Below, piece by piece: positions 40,812-51,700 of a stretch of 64,000 nt of DNA. The stretch comes from Candidatus Sulfotelmatobacter sp. (GTDB taxonomy: Bacteria; Acidobacteriota; Terriglobia; Terriglobales; Acidobacteriaceae): positions 1 through 64,000 of the forward strand of contig JAOAPI010000146.1 in NCBI GenBank assembly GCA_025462865.1, written 5' to 3'. The notes under the pieces are model-generated. The model did not search any database. It was given only the letters and a program-made list of their open reading frames with translations, and had not been told where the DNA came from. Every line of letters begins with the position of its first letter. Positions within the stretch are counted from its first letter, which is position 1. Made by a program: the position numbers and the translations under genes.

Positions 40812-41531
40812 ATGAACATGAAAACTCTTACCGCCGCCTTTCTCACCCTGTGCCTCTCCGTACCCACCGCCTTCGCCTCCAACGATGCCAAGGAACAGGA
40901 ACGCGTGAAAGATGCCGGCGTGGTCATGAAAGAAATCCTCAACATTCCCGATGACATTCCGCAGGATCTGTTGGATAAGGCCGAATGCATCGTCGTTCTT
41001 CCTTCCGTAAAGAAGGGCGCATTCGGAGTCGGCGGCAGCTACGGTCGCGGCATCATGATTTGCCGCGGTGGCGAGCATTACACCGGACCCTGGGGAGCCC
41101 CCGCGCTCTACGCCCTCGAAGGTGTCAGCATCGGATTCCAGTTAGGCGGCCAAGCCACCGATTTTGTTTTGCTGGTCATGAATGCCAAAGGTGCCCGCTC
41201 TCTGCTCTCCAGCAAAGTTAAGCTGGGTGCCGACGCTTCCGCCGCTGCTGGCCCCAAGGGCCGCACTGCGGAAGGCGCCACCGACGTGGTCATGAACGCG
41301 GAAATTCTTTCTTACTCGCGTAACAAAGGATTGTTTGCCGGAATCTCCTTGGAAGGTTCCACTCTCCGCTCCGACGGCAGCGCTAACGAAAAACTCTACG
41401 GCCGAAAACTAAGCGCCAAAGAAATCATTGTCGAACACAAAGTAGGTGTGCCCGCGAGCGCCCACCAACTGGTTTCGCTGCTGCAGTCCAAGTCCCCGAG
41501 AAACAAGTCAGAAGCAAAATCGCTGCAGTAA
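40812..41531 (+). CDS. SYLF (Ysc84-like) lipid-binding domain protein
   Basis: A 239-residue exported protein with a signal peptide (MKTLTAAFLTLCLSVPTAFA). The SYLF domain follows: ECIVVLPSVKKGAFGVGGSY and GRGIMICRGGEHYTGPWGAP, then LEGVSIGFQLGGQATDFVLL. Later SSKVKLGADASAAAGPKGRT and EILSYSRNKGLFAGISLEGS are typical of the family. SYLF domains bind phospholipids, but a bacterial role is not established. The tail is Lys/Ser-rich. It is followed by a GACGTAGC palindrome and the tRNA-Leu. Confidence 0.92.
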   Translation: MNMKTLTAAFLTLCLSVPTAFASNDAKEQERVKDAGVVMKEILNIPDDIPQDLLDKAECIVVLPSVKKGAFGVGGSYGRGIMICRGGEHYTGPWGAPALYALEGVSIGFQLGGQATDFVLLVMNAKGARSLLSSKVKLGADASAAAGPKGRTAEGATDVVMNAEILSYSRNKGLFAGISLEGSTLRSDGSANEKLYGRKLSAKEIIVEHKVGVPASAHQLVSLLQSKSPRNKSEAKSLQ

Positions 41532-41585
41532 AAATCGCTGCAGTAATTTGATTCGCCAGCCGATCACAAGCACGTTTCCCGTATA

Positions 41586-41603
41586 GACGTAGCTTGCTAC
41601 GTC
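41586..41603. repeat. GACGTAGC palindrome
   Basis: GACGTAGCttGCTACGTC is a perfect eight-pair dyad with a two-base loop, in the 220-base gap between the SYLF gene and tRNA-Leu. It is followed by GGACGGCGCAGCCGC, another short dyad. These have the look of REP-like palindromes, not of a terminator, since no T-run follows. Confidence 0.55.
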
Positions 41604-41751
41604 CTTGCCGGAGCTGACTGTGAAGCCGCTCGAAGTAAAACCTGGACGGCGCAGCCGCACCCGCAACGTTTCCTAGTCTCCCGATGTCCCGACACTACCC
41701 ACCCCACTTGGATTTACCCCTCCCCTACGCTAAACTACCCCTTTCCCCTTC

Positions 41752-41838
41752 GCCGGGATGGCGGAACTGGCAGACGCAGCGGACTCAAAATCCGCCGACC
41801 TTCGGGTCTTGGGGGTTCGACTCCCCCTCCCGGCACCA
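41752..41838 (+). tRNA. tRNA-Leu (anticodon CAA)
   Basis: An 87-base class II tRNA with encoded CCA. The acceptor stem GCCGGGA pairs with TCCCGGC. The anticodon stem GCGGA/TCCGC surrounds the loop CTCAAAA (anticodon CAA). The long variable arm has GACC-ttc-GGGTC, and the T-arm GGGGG-TTCGACT-CCCCC is intact. These features together identify leucine. Confidence 0.95.
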
Positions 41839-42023
41839 GATGCGCCTCTTCGCCCGAAGGGGCGCGCGACGAAAATATTTCTGAGAAGTTTGTCGATCTT
41901 TCCATTACTCATTCGTCGTATTAGTAGAGCAGAGGTGGGCTGCTGCGAGAGCCACCCATAAAGCTCTGAATCCTTTTTCAGAATGGGGAAATCAGATGTG
42001 GAGACGCTGTCCCTAGTATTTTT

Positions 42024-42060
42024 GGGTGATAGTTGCATAGCGTTTTGGGGTGATAGTTGC
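42024..42060 (+). promoter_or_regulatory. Direct repeat GGGTGATAGTTGC upstream of the RND operon
   Basis: GGGTGATAGTTGC occurs at 42024 and 42048, in phase by 24 bases, within near-identical TTTTGGGGTGATAGTTGC contexts. They lie about 115 to 145 bases before the adaptor gene start. Two helically phased copies (about 2.3 turns) could form a regulator site; no regulator gene is adjacent. The rest of 41839-42170 has no identified feature. Confidence 0.45.
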
Positions 42061-42170
42061 GCAGGGCTGGGGATAAAAAGGGTTAGCACTGAACGCCGTA
42101 ACTGTCTGTTTCCGCAGGATCCTCCTGTTTTTCTAAAATGCAGTTGAAGTTTTCTCGTGAGGAGAACTCG

Positions 42171-43295
42171 ATGGCAAGAAGATTGATCGTGATGCTGGTG
42201 GTGGTAGCGGCGCTACTCGGGGCGTTGGGCTTTTTTAAATTCCGGCAAGTTGAATCGGCGGTGCAAGCCTCCGCGTTTCAACCTCCGCCGGAAGCTGTCA
42301 CCAGCATTGTGACGAAGCGGGAACAGTGGCCAGCGACGATGTCCGCGATCGGAACAACGGAAGCTGTGCACGGCGTCATGGTTAGCGCCGATCTTCCTGG
42401 TACCGTGGCACGGATCAATTTCGATTCCGGCAAAGCAGTGCACGAGGGGGAAATTCTGGTCGAGCTCGACACCCGGCAGGAGCGCGCGCAACTGGCTTCG
42501 CTTGAAGCGCAGAGCGAACTGGCGCACGCCAATTTCGGGCGGATGCAGGAACTTTTAAATGCGGGAGTCATCTCGCGGCAGGAATACGACCAAGCAACGT
42601 CGCAGCAGAAAGCTACCGAAGCAAATGTTGCGGAGATCCGGGCCACGATTGCACGAAAGACAATTCGGGCGCCGTTCTCCGGAATCCTGGGCATCCGCAA
42701 AGTCAACCTTGGACAGTATTTGCCGGCCGGCAGTCCGATCGTTTCCAACCAAACGCTCAATCCGATTTATGTGAACATCGGCGTGCCGCAGCAGGCTGCG
42801 GTGCAAGTTCATGTCGGCGGGAAACTGCGCGTCACCACGGAAGATGTTGCGGGAAAAGTGTTTAACGGCAACGTCACGGCGATTGATTCGGAAGTGGACG
42901 AAGCCACCCGGAATATTCAAGTGCAGGCTACCCTCCCCAATGCGGACGGTAAGTTGCGTCCGGGAATGTTTGTTCAGGTGGAGTTGCCGGTGGGTGTAAG
43001 CCGGCAGGTGATCGCTCTGCCAGCTTCCGCGATCAATTATGCGCCGTATGGTGATTCGGTCTTTGTTATCACCGATCTCAAGGACCCGAAGGGCCAGACT
43101 TACCGCGGAGTCAAACAGCAGTTCGTCAAAATCGAAGGATCGCGCGGAGATCAAGTCGGAATTATTTCCGGGCTGAATCCCGGCGAAGAAGTAGTGACGT
43201 CAGGTGTGTTCAAGCTGCGCAATGGCGCTGCAGTCCAAATCAATAATAAGGTCCAGCCGGGAAACAGTCCCGCTCCGAACCCCGAGGACAGTTAA
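42171..43295 (+). CDS. RND efflux periplasmic adaptor (membrane fusion protein)
   Basis: A 374-residue MFP starting at ATG 42171, with GAGGAG nine bases upstream. The N-terminal TM anchor is LIVMLVVVAALLGALGFFKF. A lipoyl half (VSADLPGTVARINFDSGKAV) and a coiled coil (QLASLEAQSELAHANFGRMQ and ISRQEYDQATSQQKATEANV) follow, then the second lipoyl half and the beta-barrel (RAPFSGILGIRKVNLGQYLP). It joins the inner-membrane pump to an outer-membrane channel. It ends one base before the pump gene and forms an operon with it. No TolC-like gene is present here. Confidence 0.93.
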   Translation: MARRLIVMLVVVAALLGALGFFKFRQVESAVQASAFQPPPEAVTSIVTKREQWPATMSAIGTTEAVHGVMVSADLPGTVARINFDSGKAVHEGEILVELDTRQERAQLASLEAQSELAHANFGRMQELLNAGVISRQEYDQATSQQKATEANVAEIRATIARKTIRAPFSGILGIRKVNLGQYLPAGSPIVSNQTLNPIYVNIGVPQQAAVQVHVGGKLRVTTEDVAGKVFNGNVTAIDSEVDEATRNIQVQATLPNADGKLRPGMFVQVELPVGVSRQVIALPASAINYAPYGDSVFVITDLKDPKGQTYRGVKQQFVKIEGSRGDQVGIISGLNPGEEVVTSGVFKLRNGAAVQINNKVQPGNSPAPNPEDS

Positions 43296-46200
43296 ATGAA
43301 GTTCACCGATCTTTTTATCAAGCGGCCCGTCCTTTCGGTTGTCGTAAGCCTGGTCATCGTGATTGCCGGGCTGCAGTCGATCCGGTCGCTGAGTGTGCGG
43401 CAGTATCCGCGCAGCGACATCGCGGTGGTGCAGGTCACGACGGTGTATGTGGGCGCGAACGCGGATCTGGTTCGTGGATTTATCACCACACCGCTGGAGC
43501 GCGTGATCGCGAGCGCGGACGGCATCGACTACATGGAGTCGTCGAGCGCTCAGGGATTGAGCACGATCACCGTGCACCTGAAGCTCAATTACGACACCAA
43601 CGCGGCGCTGACTCAGATTCAGGCGAAGCTGGCGCAGGTGCGCAACGATCTGCCGCCGGAATCGCAGGCGCCGGTGATCGATCTGCAAACCGCAGACACG
43701 CAGTTTGCCGCGATGTATCTGGGCTTTTCATCCAACACTCTCGATCAAAACCAGATCACCGATTACCTGACGCGAGTCGTACAACCGAAGCTGAGCGCCA
43801 TCAGCGGCGTGCAGCGCGCCGACATTCTCGGTGACCGCACCTTCGCCATGCGGATCTGGCTGAAGCCGGACAAAATGGCGGCGCTGGGGATTTCAGCTTC
43901 CGCGGTGCGGGACGCGCTCTCCAAGAACAATCACCTTTCCGCGCTCGGAGCGACGAAGGGATCCATGGTGTCGGTGAACCTGATCGCCAATACCGATCTG
44001 CGGACGGCGGATGAATTTCGGCAACTGGTGGTCAAGCAGGATAAGGGAGTCGTGGTCCGCCTCGGCGAAATTGCCGACGTGGTGCTGGGCGCGCAGAACT
44101 ATGAACAGGACGTGCGTTTCAACGGCGAGACCGCGACCTTCATGGGCATTTGGGTGCTGCCCACAGCCAACTCTCTTGAGGTGATCAAGAAGGTTCGGGC
44201 CGCGATACCGGATATTCAGGCACAGTTGCCCCCCGGAATGAAGGCGGGCATCCCCTATGATTCAACCGCTTACATTCAGGACGCTATTAACGAAGTACTG
44301 ACGACGCTCACCGAGACGCTGCTCATCGTGATCGTAGTCATCTTCCTCTTCTTGGGATCATTCCGCTCGGTGTTGATCCCCGTAGTTGCTATTCCGATTT
44401 CGCTGATCGGCGCCGTTTTCCTAATGCTGCTCTTCGGCTTCACCATCAACCTACTGACGCTGTTGGCGATCGTGCTCTCGGTCGGACTGGTGGTGGATGA
44501 CGCGATTGTGATCGTGGAAAACGTCGAACGCCACATTCAGTTGGGCAAGACTCCGTACCAGGCAGCCATCGACGCGGCACGCGAACTGGTCGGCCCGATC
44601 ATCGCCATGACCATTACGCTCGCCGCGGTCTATGCTCCAGTCGGCATTCAAGGCGGGCTGACGGGCGCACTCTTCCGGGAATTTGCATTTACCCTGGCAG
44701 GCGCAGTCATCGTTTCCGGCGTGGTAGCACTCACCCTTTCTCCGATGATGGGGTCGAAGCTGTTGCGTGCAGGAGACGCCGAGCGGGGCTTCGCGGGAAT
44801 CGTCAATCGGACGTTTGAGAGGATCCGCAGCTTTTACGGACGCACCCTCGCCAGCACACTTCAGTATCGCCCTGTGGTCTTCGTTCTTTGGGGCATTGTT
44901 GTTCTGCTGATCGTGCCTTTTTACATGTTCTCGCAACGTGAGTTGGCGCCGGCCGAGGACCAGGGAGTGGTCTTCGGAGTCATCCAGAGCGCCGCGAACT
45001 CCACAATTGATCAGACCAACTTATTTACGACACAGGTTTATGACGTTTACCACGGGTTCCCCGAGAGCGAGAGTATTTTTCAGATTACTTCGCCAAGCGG
45101 GGGATTCGGCGGGATGGTAACAAAACCGTGGAGCCAACGGAAAAAGACTGCTCAGCAACTGCTGGTTGAATCAGTAGGGCCGCTGTCGAAGATTCCGGGC
45201 ATCCGCGTGATCCCGTTGACTCCACCTCCGCTACCCGGCGGCGGAAACTTTCCGGTTGAATTCGTGATCACTTCGGCAATGGAGCCACGCCAGCTCGACG
45301 CATTCGCCAAACAGTTGGTGGGAAAGGCATTCCAGAGCGGCTTGTTCATCTTTGCGGACTCCGACTTGAAGTTCGACCAGCCGCAGGCCGAAGTCATGTT
45401 CGACCGCGACAAGCTCCGCTCGCAAGGAATCGATCTGACCCAGGCGGGCCAGGATCTTTCCACCATGCTCGGCGGGGATTACGTGAATCGCTTCAGCATT
45501 CAGGGACGCAGCTATAAAGTGATTCCGCAAATCAAGCGGGCGGACCGGTTGACGGCCGATCAACTTTCGCAGATCTACGTCAAAGGATCCGACAACAAAC
45601 TCGTACCGCTCTCGACCTTCGCCACGTTGAAGACGACGACGGAGCCGCGCGAGCTGAAAAAATTCCAGCAGCTTAATGCTGTGACCATTCAGGGAGTGAT
45701 CCCGCCGAATGTGCCGCTCGACAAAGCCCTGGGCTTTCTCGAAGAGCAGGCCAAGACCATCCTACCGCAGGGTTTCACGGTCGACTACTCTGGCGAGTCT
45801 CGCCAGCTTCGGGTCGAGGGCAGTAAGTTCCTCGGCACGTTCCTGTTGTCGGCAATTCTGATTTACCTGGTGCTGGCGGCCCAGTTCGAAAGCTTCCGCG
45901 ATCCATTCATTATTCTGGTGGGCTCAGTTCCACTGGCCATTTCTGGCGCGCTGATGTTTTCGTTCCTGGGGCTGACGACACTAAACATATACAGCCAGGT
46001 GGGATTGATTACGCTGGTGGGCTTGGTTTCAAAGAACGGCATTCTGATCGTGGAGTTTGCTAACCATCTCCAAGAGACAGGAAAGAGCAAACTTGCGGCG
46101 GTGATCGGAGCGGCGGAAACGCGGCTGCGACCAATTCTGATGACGACCGCGGCGACCGTGATGGGTCACTTTCCGCTGGTATTCGCTACAGGGCCTGGAG

Positions 46201-46379
46201 CCGGCGCCCGCAACAGCATCGGCATCATGCTGGTCAGTGGAATGATCATCGGGACGGCATTCACTCTGTTTGTTGTGCCTTCGATTTATATGCTGGTGGC
46301 GACGACTCACTCGCATGTCTCAGATGATGTAACAGATCTAGAGAGTGTGATGGGTCGGGAGACGCAGACTGTAGCGTAA
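43296..46379 (+). CDS. RND multidrug efflux permease (HAE1 type)
   Basis: A 1027-residue inner-membrane proton-driven pump. The N-terminus has IKRPVLSVVVSLVIVIAGLQ. TM4 carries the proton-relay aspartates in VGLVVDDAIVIVENVERH. The second half repeats the fold, with FESFRDPFIILVGSVPLAIS and GLVSKNGILIVEFANHLQE. HAE1 pumps expel hydrophobic or amphiphilic compounds. The adaptor gene directly precedes it with no gap (43295/43296). The length is typical and the frame intact. The substrate is unknown. Confidence 0.95.
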   Translation: MKFTDLFIKRPVLSVVVSLVIVIAGLQSIRSLSVRQYPRSDIAVVQVTTVYVGANADLVRGFITTPLERVIASADGIDYMESSSAQGLSTITVHLKLNYDTNAALTQIQAKLAQVRNDLPPESQAPVIDLQTADTQFAAMYLGFSSNTLDQNQITDYLTRVVQPKLSAISGVQRADILGDRTFAMRIWLKPDKMAALGISASAVRDALSKNNHLSALGATKGSMVSVNLIANTDLRTADEFRQLVVKQDKGVVVRLGEIADVVLGAQNYEQDVRFNGETATFMGIWVLPTANSLEVIKKVRAAIPDIQAQLPPGMKAGIPYDSTAYIQDAINEVLTTLTETLLIVIVVIFLFLGSFRSVLIPVVAIPISLIGAVFLMLLFGFTINLLTLLAIVLSVGLVVDDAIVIVENVERHIQLGKTPYQAAIDAARELVGPIIAMTITLAAVYAPVGIQGGLTGALFREFAFTLAGAVIVSGVVALTLSPMMGSKLLRAGDAERGFAGIVNRTFERIRSFYGRTLASTLQYRPVVFVLWGIVVLLIVPFYMFSQRELAPAEDQGVVFGVIQSAANSTIDQTNLFTTQVYDVYHGFPESESIFQITSPSGGFGGMVTKPWSQRKKTAQQLLVESVGPLSKIPGIRVIPLTPPPLPGGGNFPVEFVITSAMEPRQLDAFAKQLVGKAFQSGLFIFADSDLKFDQPQAEVMFDRDKLRSQGIDLTQAGQDLSTMLGGDYVNRFSIQGRSYKVIPQIKRADRLTADQLSQIYVKGSDNKLVPLSTFATLKTTTEPRELKKFQQLNAVTIQGVIPPNVPLDKALGFLEEQAKTILPQGFTVDYSGESRQLRVEGSKFLGTFLLSAILIYLVLAAQFESFRDPFIILVGSVPLAISGALMFSFLGLTTLNIYSQVGLITLVGLVSKNGILIVEFANHLQETGKSKLAAVIGAAETRLRPILMTTAATVMGHFPLVFATGPGAGARNSIGIMLVSGMIIGTAFTLFVVPSIYMLVATTHSHVSDDVTDLESVMGRETQTVA

Positions 46380-46440
46380 AGCAGGTGGAAGTGCGCAGGC
46401 TTAGCTTCTGTGCGGCGACGGGCAAATCCCAGTGGCTAAA

Positions 46441-46484
46441 GCCGTCAGAGTTGTGCCCTCTGACGGCATCGCTGAAGCGATGCC
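46441..46484. repeat. Two palindromes after the RND operon
   Basis: GCCGTCAGAG with CTCTGACGGC (46441-46467) and GGCATCGCtgaaGCGATGCC (46465-46484) overlap by three bases, with a TGGCTAAAGCC dyad just before them. They lie between the RND permease and the convergent regulator, without a T-run, and fit the TTCA/TGAA-tipped palindrome class. Confidence 0.55.
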
Positions 46485-46560
46485 CTACGGATTTTTTCTG
46501 AGCGCACCATCCCCGAGCACCTAAATCTTGCACGGATCCATCTACGTATGGTTTTGGGGA

Positions 46561-48522
46561 TTAGCCGGGAAACTTCAGCTTCTGTTGTAGAGCGATGAAA
46601 CGCGGATTGGAACGCAGGTTATCGAGTTCCGGTTCCATCTTCATGAACACCAGACCGTTGGAGCGATCTTCGAAGGCCTTGTCCAGCCAATCCATTGCCT
46701 TTTCGTTTTCGCCAAGACCCAGGTACACGTTTGCGAAGTAATAGGGGGAGACGTACTGTTTCTTCGATTGAAGCGCCAGCGCGGCGAGCAACTTTTCCGC
46801 CTCAGCCTTGTTGCCCGCCCGGGCATAAGCGTGAGCGAGGGCTGAAATCATCAGGGGAGCTCCGTGAGACAGATCGACGGCCTTCCGCAGTTCCGTGATG
46901 GCGAGGGCGTAGTTCCCTCCTTGCTCGTAGGCTTGTCCGACGACCAGATGCGGGAGTTCGTAGGTGGGATCCATTTCGAGCGTGTTGTTAAGCTGCTCGA
47001 TGGCACGAGTGTATTGGCGGGCCATGTACAGCCGCCATCCCAGGCTGAAGTTGATGCTGATGGATAGGGGATCCAAGGCGCGGGCTTTGTTGATCTGATC
47101 AAAACTGTCCTGGGTGCGGCCCATGGCCATCAGGTAAAGCGAATAGCGCTGATAAGCCGTGGCATAGCTGGGGTTAAGCTGAATGGCCCGCTGAAAATCG
47201 TCTTCGGCGCCGGCCCAATCCCGGTCGTAGTTGAATTTCAACGTAGCGAGCGACGTTTCTGCCTCGCCCAATGTTGGATCAATCTCGAGTGCCCGCTGAG
47301 CGGCCTCCCGCGCCTTGGGAGCGGCCTCACTCGCAGGCATCGTCCCAAAGATTGTGGCGCCCACTATGGAGTAGCAGTCGGAGAGCCCTGCATAGGCGAG
47401 AGCGTAGTGCGTATCCTGATGCGTAGCCTGCTCGAAATATCCAATGGCCTTGGCAAGGTTTTCGTCAGTTCTCTTATTCCAATAGAAGCGGCCCTTCAAA
47501 TAATTCTCGTATGCTTCGGGCGCAATGGCCGGATTTCGAGCGAGCCTTTCGCGGTCCTCGGGAGTCAGGTTGATGCGAATCTGATTGACGATGGCGGTGG
47601 AGACACGATTCTGCAGTGCGAGGACGTCTCCAATCTGGCTTTCGTAGGTGTCCGCCCACAGGTTGCGGTCGGTGGAGACCTGCACAAGTTCCGCGGTGAT
47701 TCGAACGCGGCTTCCCACCCGCATTACCGTACCTTCCATGACGGCGTCGACGTGAAGTTCGCGAGCGATCTCCGATATCGGTTTGCGCGTGCCCTTGTAG
47801 GCCATAGCCGTGGAGCGGGAAATCACGCGTAGCGAGCGAATTTTTGCCAGGCTGGCGATGAGTTCGTCGGTCATTCCGTCGGCAAAGTAATCCTGCTCCT
47901 TGTCCCCAGAAAGATTTTCCAAGGGAAGGACTACGAGAGAAGTGGGCTTTAGACTGGTAGTGGTGAAATTGCTGCCGCGGAAAACCACGAGTGCAGCAAC
48001 CAAAAGTGCAAGGGCAAGGGCGGCGGCGGTCCAGAGTGCGATCCGGCGGGCGCTCGGCCGCCGGATGCGGGATTCAGGCGGAATGCTACTTTCCGGGACA
48101 GGTAGTGCGGCTTGAATTGGGGGCGCATCGAGGGGAGCGGGTTCGGCTGCGGGATACTGCACTCCGTGGGTTGGCATGAAGAAGGATTCATCGACATGGG
48201 CGATGAATCGATAACCGCGCCGAGGAATGGTCTCGACGAAGCGCGGGTTGTCCGAGGAGTCCCCTAGCACTTCGCGCAAACGCATGACCGCGTTATTGAG
48301 GCCGTGGTCGAAGTCGACAAAGGTATCGCTTTGCCAGAGGCGGTTGCGCAACTCATCGCGAGTGACAACCTCGCCGGGCTTCTCCAGAAGAATGGCCAGG
48401 ATTTGAAACGGTTGTTCGGGGAGCTTGAGTCGCATGCCATGCTTGCGGAGCTCGGTGGCTTTCGGGTCCAGCTCGAAGGCACCGAAGCGCACGATTCTCA
48501 CGGAAGCAGCAGGAGTTCCCAT
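46561..48522 (-). CDS. Winged-helix (CadC-type) membrane regulator with TPR repeats
   Basis: A 653-residue protein in three parts. The N-terminal OmpR-type winged helix has FGAFELDPKATELRKHGMRL, then QPFQILAILLEKPGEVVTRD and VETIPRRGYRFIA. A single TM (IALWTAAALALALLVAALVV) follows near residue 165. The periplasmic part begins with a TolB/FlgO-like segment (SLVVLPLENLSGDKEQDYFA) and then about six TPR repeats (GRFYWNKRTDENLAKAIGYF, ALAYAGLSDCY). Such one-piece membrane regulators sense external signals and bind DNA directly. It is divergent from the TonB receptor gene, which it may control. Confidence 0.9.
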   Translation of the reverse strand: MGTPAASVRIVRFGAFELDPKATELRKHGMRLKLPEQPFQILAILLEKPGEVVTRDELRNRLWQSDTFVDFDHGLNNAVMRLREVLGDSSDNPRFVETIPRRGYRFIAHVDESFFMPTHGVQYPAAEPAPLDAPPIQAALPVPESSIPPESRIRRPSARRIALWTAAALALALLVAALVVFRGSNFTTTSLKPTSLVVLPLENLSGDKEQDYFADGMTDELIASLAKIRSLRVISRSTAMAYKGTRKPISEIARELHVDAVMEGTVMRVGSRVRITAELVQVSTDRNLWADTYESQIGDVLALQNRVSTAIVNQIRINLTPEDRERLARNPAIAPEAYENYLKGRFYWNKRTDENLAKAIGYFEQATHQDTHYALAYAGLSDCYSIVGATIFGTMPASEAAPKAREAAQRALEIDPTLGEAETSLATLKFNYDRDWAGAEDDFQRAIQLNPSYATAYQRYSLYLMAMGRTQDSFDQINKARALDPLSISINFSLGWRLYMARQYTRAIEQLNNTLEMDPTYELPHLVVGQAYEQGGNYALAITELRKAVDLSHGAPLMISALAHAYARAGNKAEAEKLLAALALQSKKQYVSPYYFANVYLGLGENEKAMDWLDKAFEDRSNGLVFMKMEPELDNLRSNPRFIALQQKLKFPG

Positions 48523-48729
48523 TTCTACTCAAGGCCGGGGTGGAGTATATCGCCAGTTGTAGGGCATCGTCAAAATCGTGATGTGCTTAGTTAAGTGCTT
48601 TGTTTTCAGACTTCGTTTTGAGGATGTAGAAGTGTTTCCGATTGGATGAATCAAGGATTGCGCTGCATGGGGAATTTCTACAGAGTGGCGTGATCCTAAA
48701 GACCTTCCGCAACCCGGTTCGAGGAGCCC

Positions 48730-51700
48730 ATGACAAGACAAAAGATGACAGCCAAGTGGATGATGCTCGTGCTACTGATGATCGTGCTGCACGCCATGTG
48801 GCCCAGCATGATGCAGGCTCAGGTGGTGGGCGCGACGCTCTCTGGAGTGGTCGGCGATTCTTCCGGGGCGACGGTTCCCGGGGCGAAGGTTTCCATCAGG
48901 AACGTAGCGACCGGCGACATTCGCGAAGTGACTTCGAATGAAGATGGGTTGTACTCCGCGCCGAACCTGCTGCCGGGTACGTATGAGGTGAGTGTTTCGG
49001 CTCAGGGGTTCTCGACGCTGGTGCAAAAAGGGATCAACCTCACGGTGGGAGCTCAACAGGCGCTTAACTTTAGCCTCAAGCCGGGGCAAGTGAGTCAGAG
49101 CGTTGAGGTAACGGACATTATTCCGGCGGTGCAGAGCAATTCGTCATCGATCAGTGCGACAGTGGATTCGAGGACGGTGCGGGAGTTGCCGTTGAACGGG
49201 CGCGATTGGACGTCATTGGCGACGCTGGAGCCGGGAGTGGCCAAGGTTCCGAACCAGGTGACGACTGCATTCAGCGCGAACAAGGGGAACCGCGGGTTTG
49301 GAAATCAGCTGACTGATTCGGGGCATCGTCCGAATGAGAATAGTTATCGGGTCAATGGAGTGATTGTTAACGATTATTCGAATGCGGCTCCGGGCGGGGC
49401 TACTGGACTGAATCTGGGCGTTGATGGGGTGCAGGAATTTTCGGTGGTGACCACCGGGTATACGGCGGAGTATGGGCGGACGTCGGGGGCGATCATCAAC
49501 GCAATTACCAAGTCGGGGGCGAATCAGTTTCATGGAGATGCGTACTTCTTTGATCGGGATAAGATTTTTGACGCCAAGAATTATTTCGATCCGCCGGGAT
49601 CAATTCCGTCGTTCCGGCGCATTCAGTTTGGCGGGTCCGCGGGCGGGGCAATTATTAAGGATAAGACTTTTATTTTTGGGGACTATGAAGGGGTAAGGCA
49701 GGATCAGCCGGCTTCCCAGTCCATTCATGTACCGACGGCGGAAGCGCGGAGCGGGCTGCTGTGTGTTCCGTCGGCGGACGGATCGAATCCTTGCGCGTCG
49801 TTGACTGCGGTTGCGGTGAGTCCGAGCATCGTGCCGTATCTGGCTCTGTGGCCATGCCCGGCATCGTGCCAGACGGCAACCAATGCAGATGTGTCCACCC
49901 TTAACGTTGCGCTGGCGGGCATTGCTAGAGAGAACTACGTCACGGGGCGGCTGGACCAAAAAATTTCGGCGAATGACAGCCTGGCAGCCAGCTACTTTTT
50001 TGATTCGGGTCCGCAGACCCAGCCTGATCCGCTGCAGAATGCCGTTCACCAGGTATTCTCGCGGAGGCAGATGGGGAGCATTGAAGACACGCACATTTTT
50101 AGTCCGCAGATGGTGAATACACTGCGGCTGGGCGTGAACCGGGTTGTGGGAAATATTAATACTCCCATCTCGGGCGATGCGGCGGCGACGAACTCAGCGC
50201 TGGCGATTGCTCCGGGGGCGAGGGCGACTCCGCAAATTTCGGTGGCGGGGCTTACTACGGCGATTGGATTGGGCGGGCTGAACCGCTTTACCCACGCCTG
50301 GACTTCTTACCAGGCGGCGGACGATGCTTTCATTACTCGAGGAACTCACCAGATCAAAGTGGGGTTTGCATTCGAGCGCATGGATTACAACATTCTGGAG
50401 CAACTAAGCCCGAACGGAAGAATGAATGGCTATAGCCTGGCCCATTTTCTGACAAATACTCCGGACAAACTTAACGCACTGGCTCCGGGAGGCTCGAACG
50501 AAGTTGCCATCCGTGAAAGCTTGTTCGCCGGCTACATCCAGGACGACTGGCGGGCGCGCTCGAACCTTACAGTAAATTTGGGCCTCCGCTATGAGGCGAC
50601 GACCAAACCCAACGACGCGAACAATCGCATTCAAGAAATTACGACGCTGACGAATTGTTCCGCCAGCCCGACCGCGTGTGGGCCGGTGCACCTGGGCAGT
50701 TTTATCGCGAAGAACCCCACGGTCAAAAATTTCGAACCACGCATCGGTTTTGCCTATGATCCGTTCAAGAACGGAAAGACGGCAATCCGCGGCGCTTTTG
50801 GAATGTTCGATGTCCTCCCCCTCCCTTATGAATTCGGACTGAATACCGCCGCGACGTTTCCATTCCAAATCGTCGGGAATGACCCGAACGCAACGCTCGG
50901 CACGGGAGTTCCGGATCCCAATGTCAGTTTCGATCCAACGAAAGTTCGGAACCGTTATGTTCAGCAGGACCCAAAGCGCGCCCTGGTAATGAACTGGAAC
51001 TTCAATGTGCAGCGGGAACTGAGTGCGGGCTGGACTGTTCTTCTCGGATATGTCGCCTCGCGCTCCGTGCATCTGTCAGTAGCGGCGGACGATATCAATT
51101 TAGTCCAGCCGATCACGACGTCGGCAGGCTTGCTGTGGCCGGTGGGTGGAACCGCGATCGATCCTAATTGGGCGGGCGGAACCGGCGGATCTGGAATCCG
51201 TCCAGTGCTGTTTGATGGCGCGTCCTCCTACGAATCCTTTCAGGCACAAATCAAGAAAGCCATGAGCCACAGAGTGCAGGGGCAACTTTCTTATGCGCTG
51301 GGACAATGCAAAGATACAAGTTCAGCGCCCGTCACCGGCGATACGTATGCGAATTCGATCGCCGTTCCTATTTTGTTTTCGCAGTCTTACCGGCATGGCC
51401 CTTGTGACTTCGATCTCCGGCATGTGATGAGCGCCAACTTGATCTGGGACGTTCCCGGGCCAACAGAAGGACCGATGTCTTATGTACTGGGAGGCTGGGA
51501 ATTGGGGACCATTATCACAGTGACCAGCGGTTCACCGTTTACTCCCACGATCGGCGCAGGCGGGGATCCTCTTGGTACTGGGTTCAACGGAGATTTTTCC
51601 ATGGACTTCGCGAACATCACGAAAGGATGCAATCCCATTCATGGAGGAGTGGATTACCTGAACGTCAATTGTTTTGGGCTGCCCCAAGCTACCGCCGATA

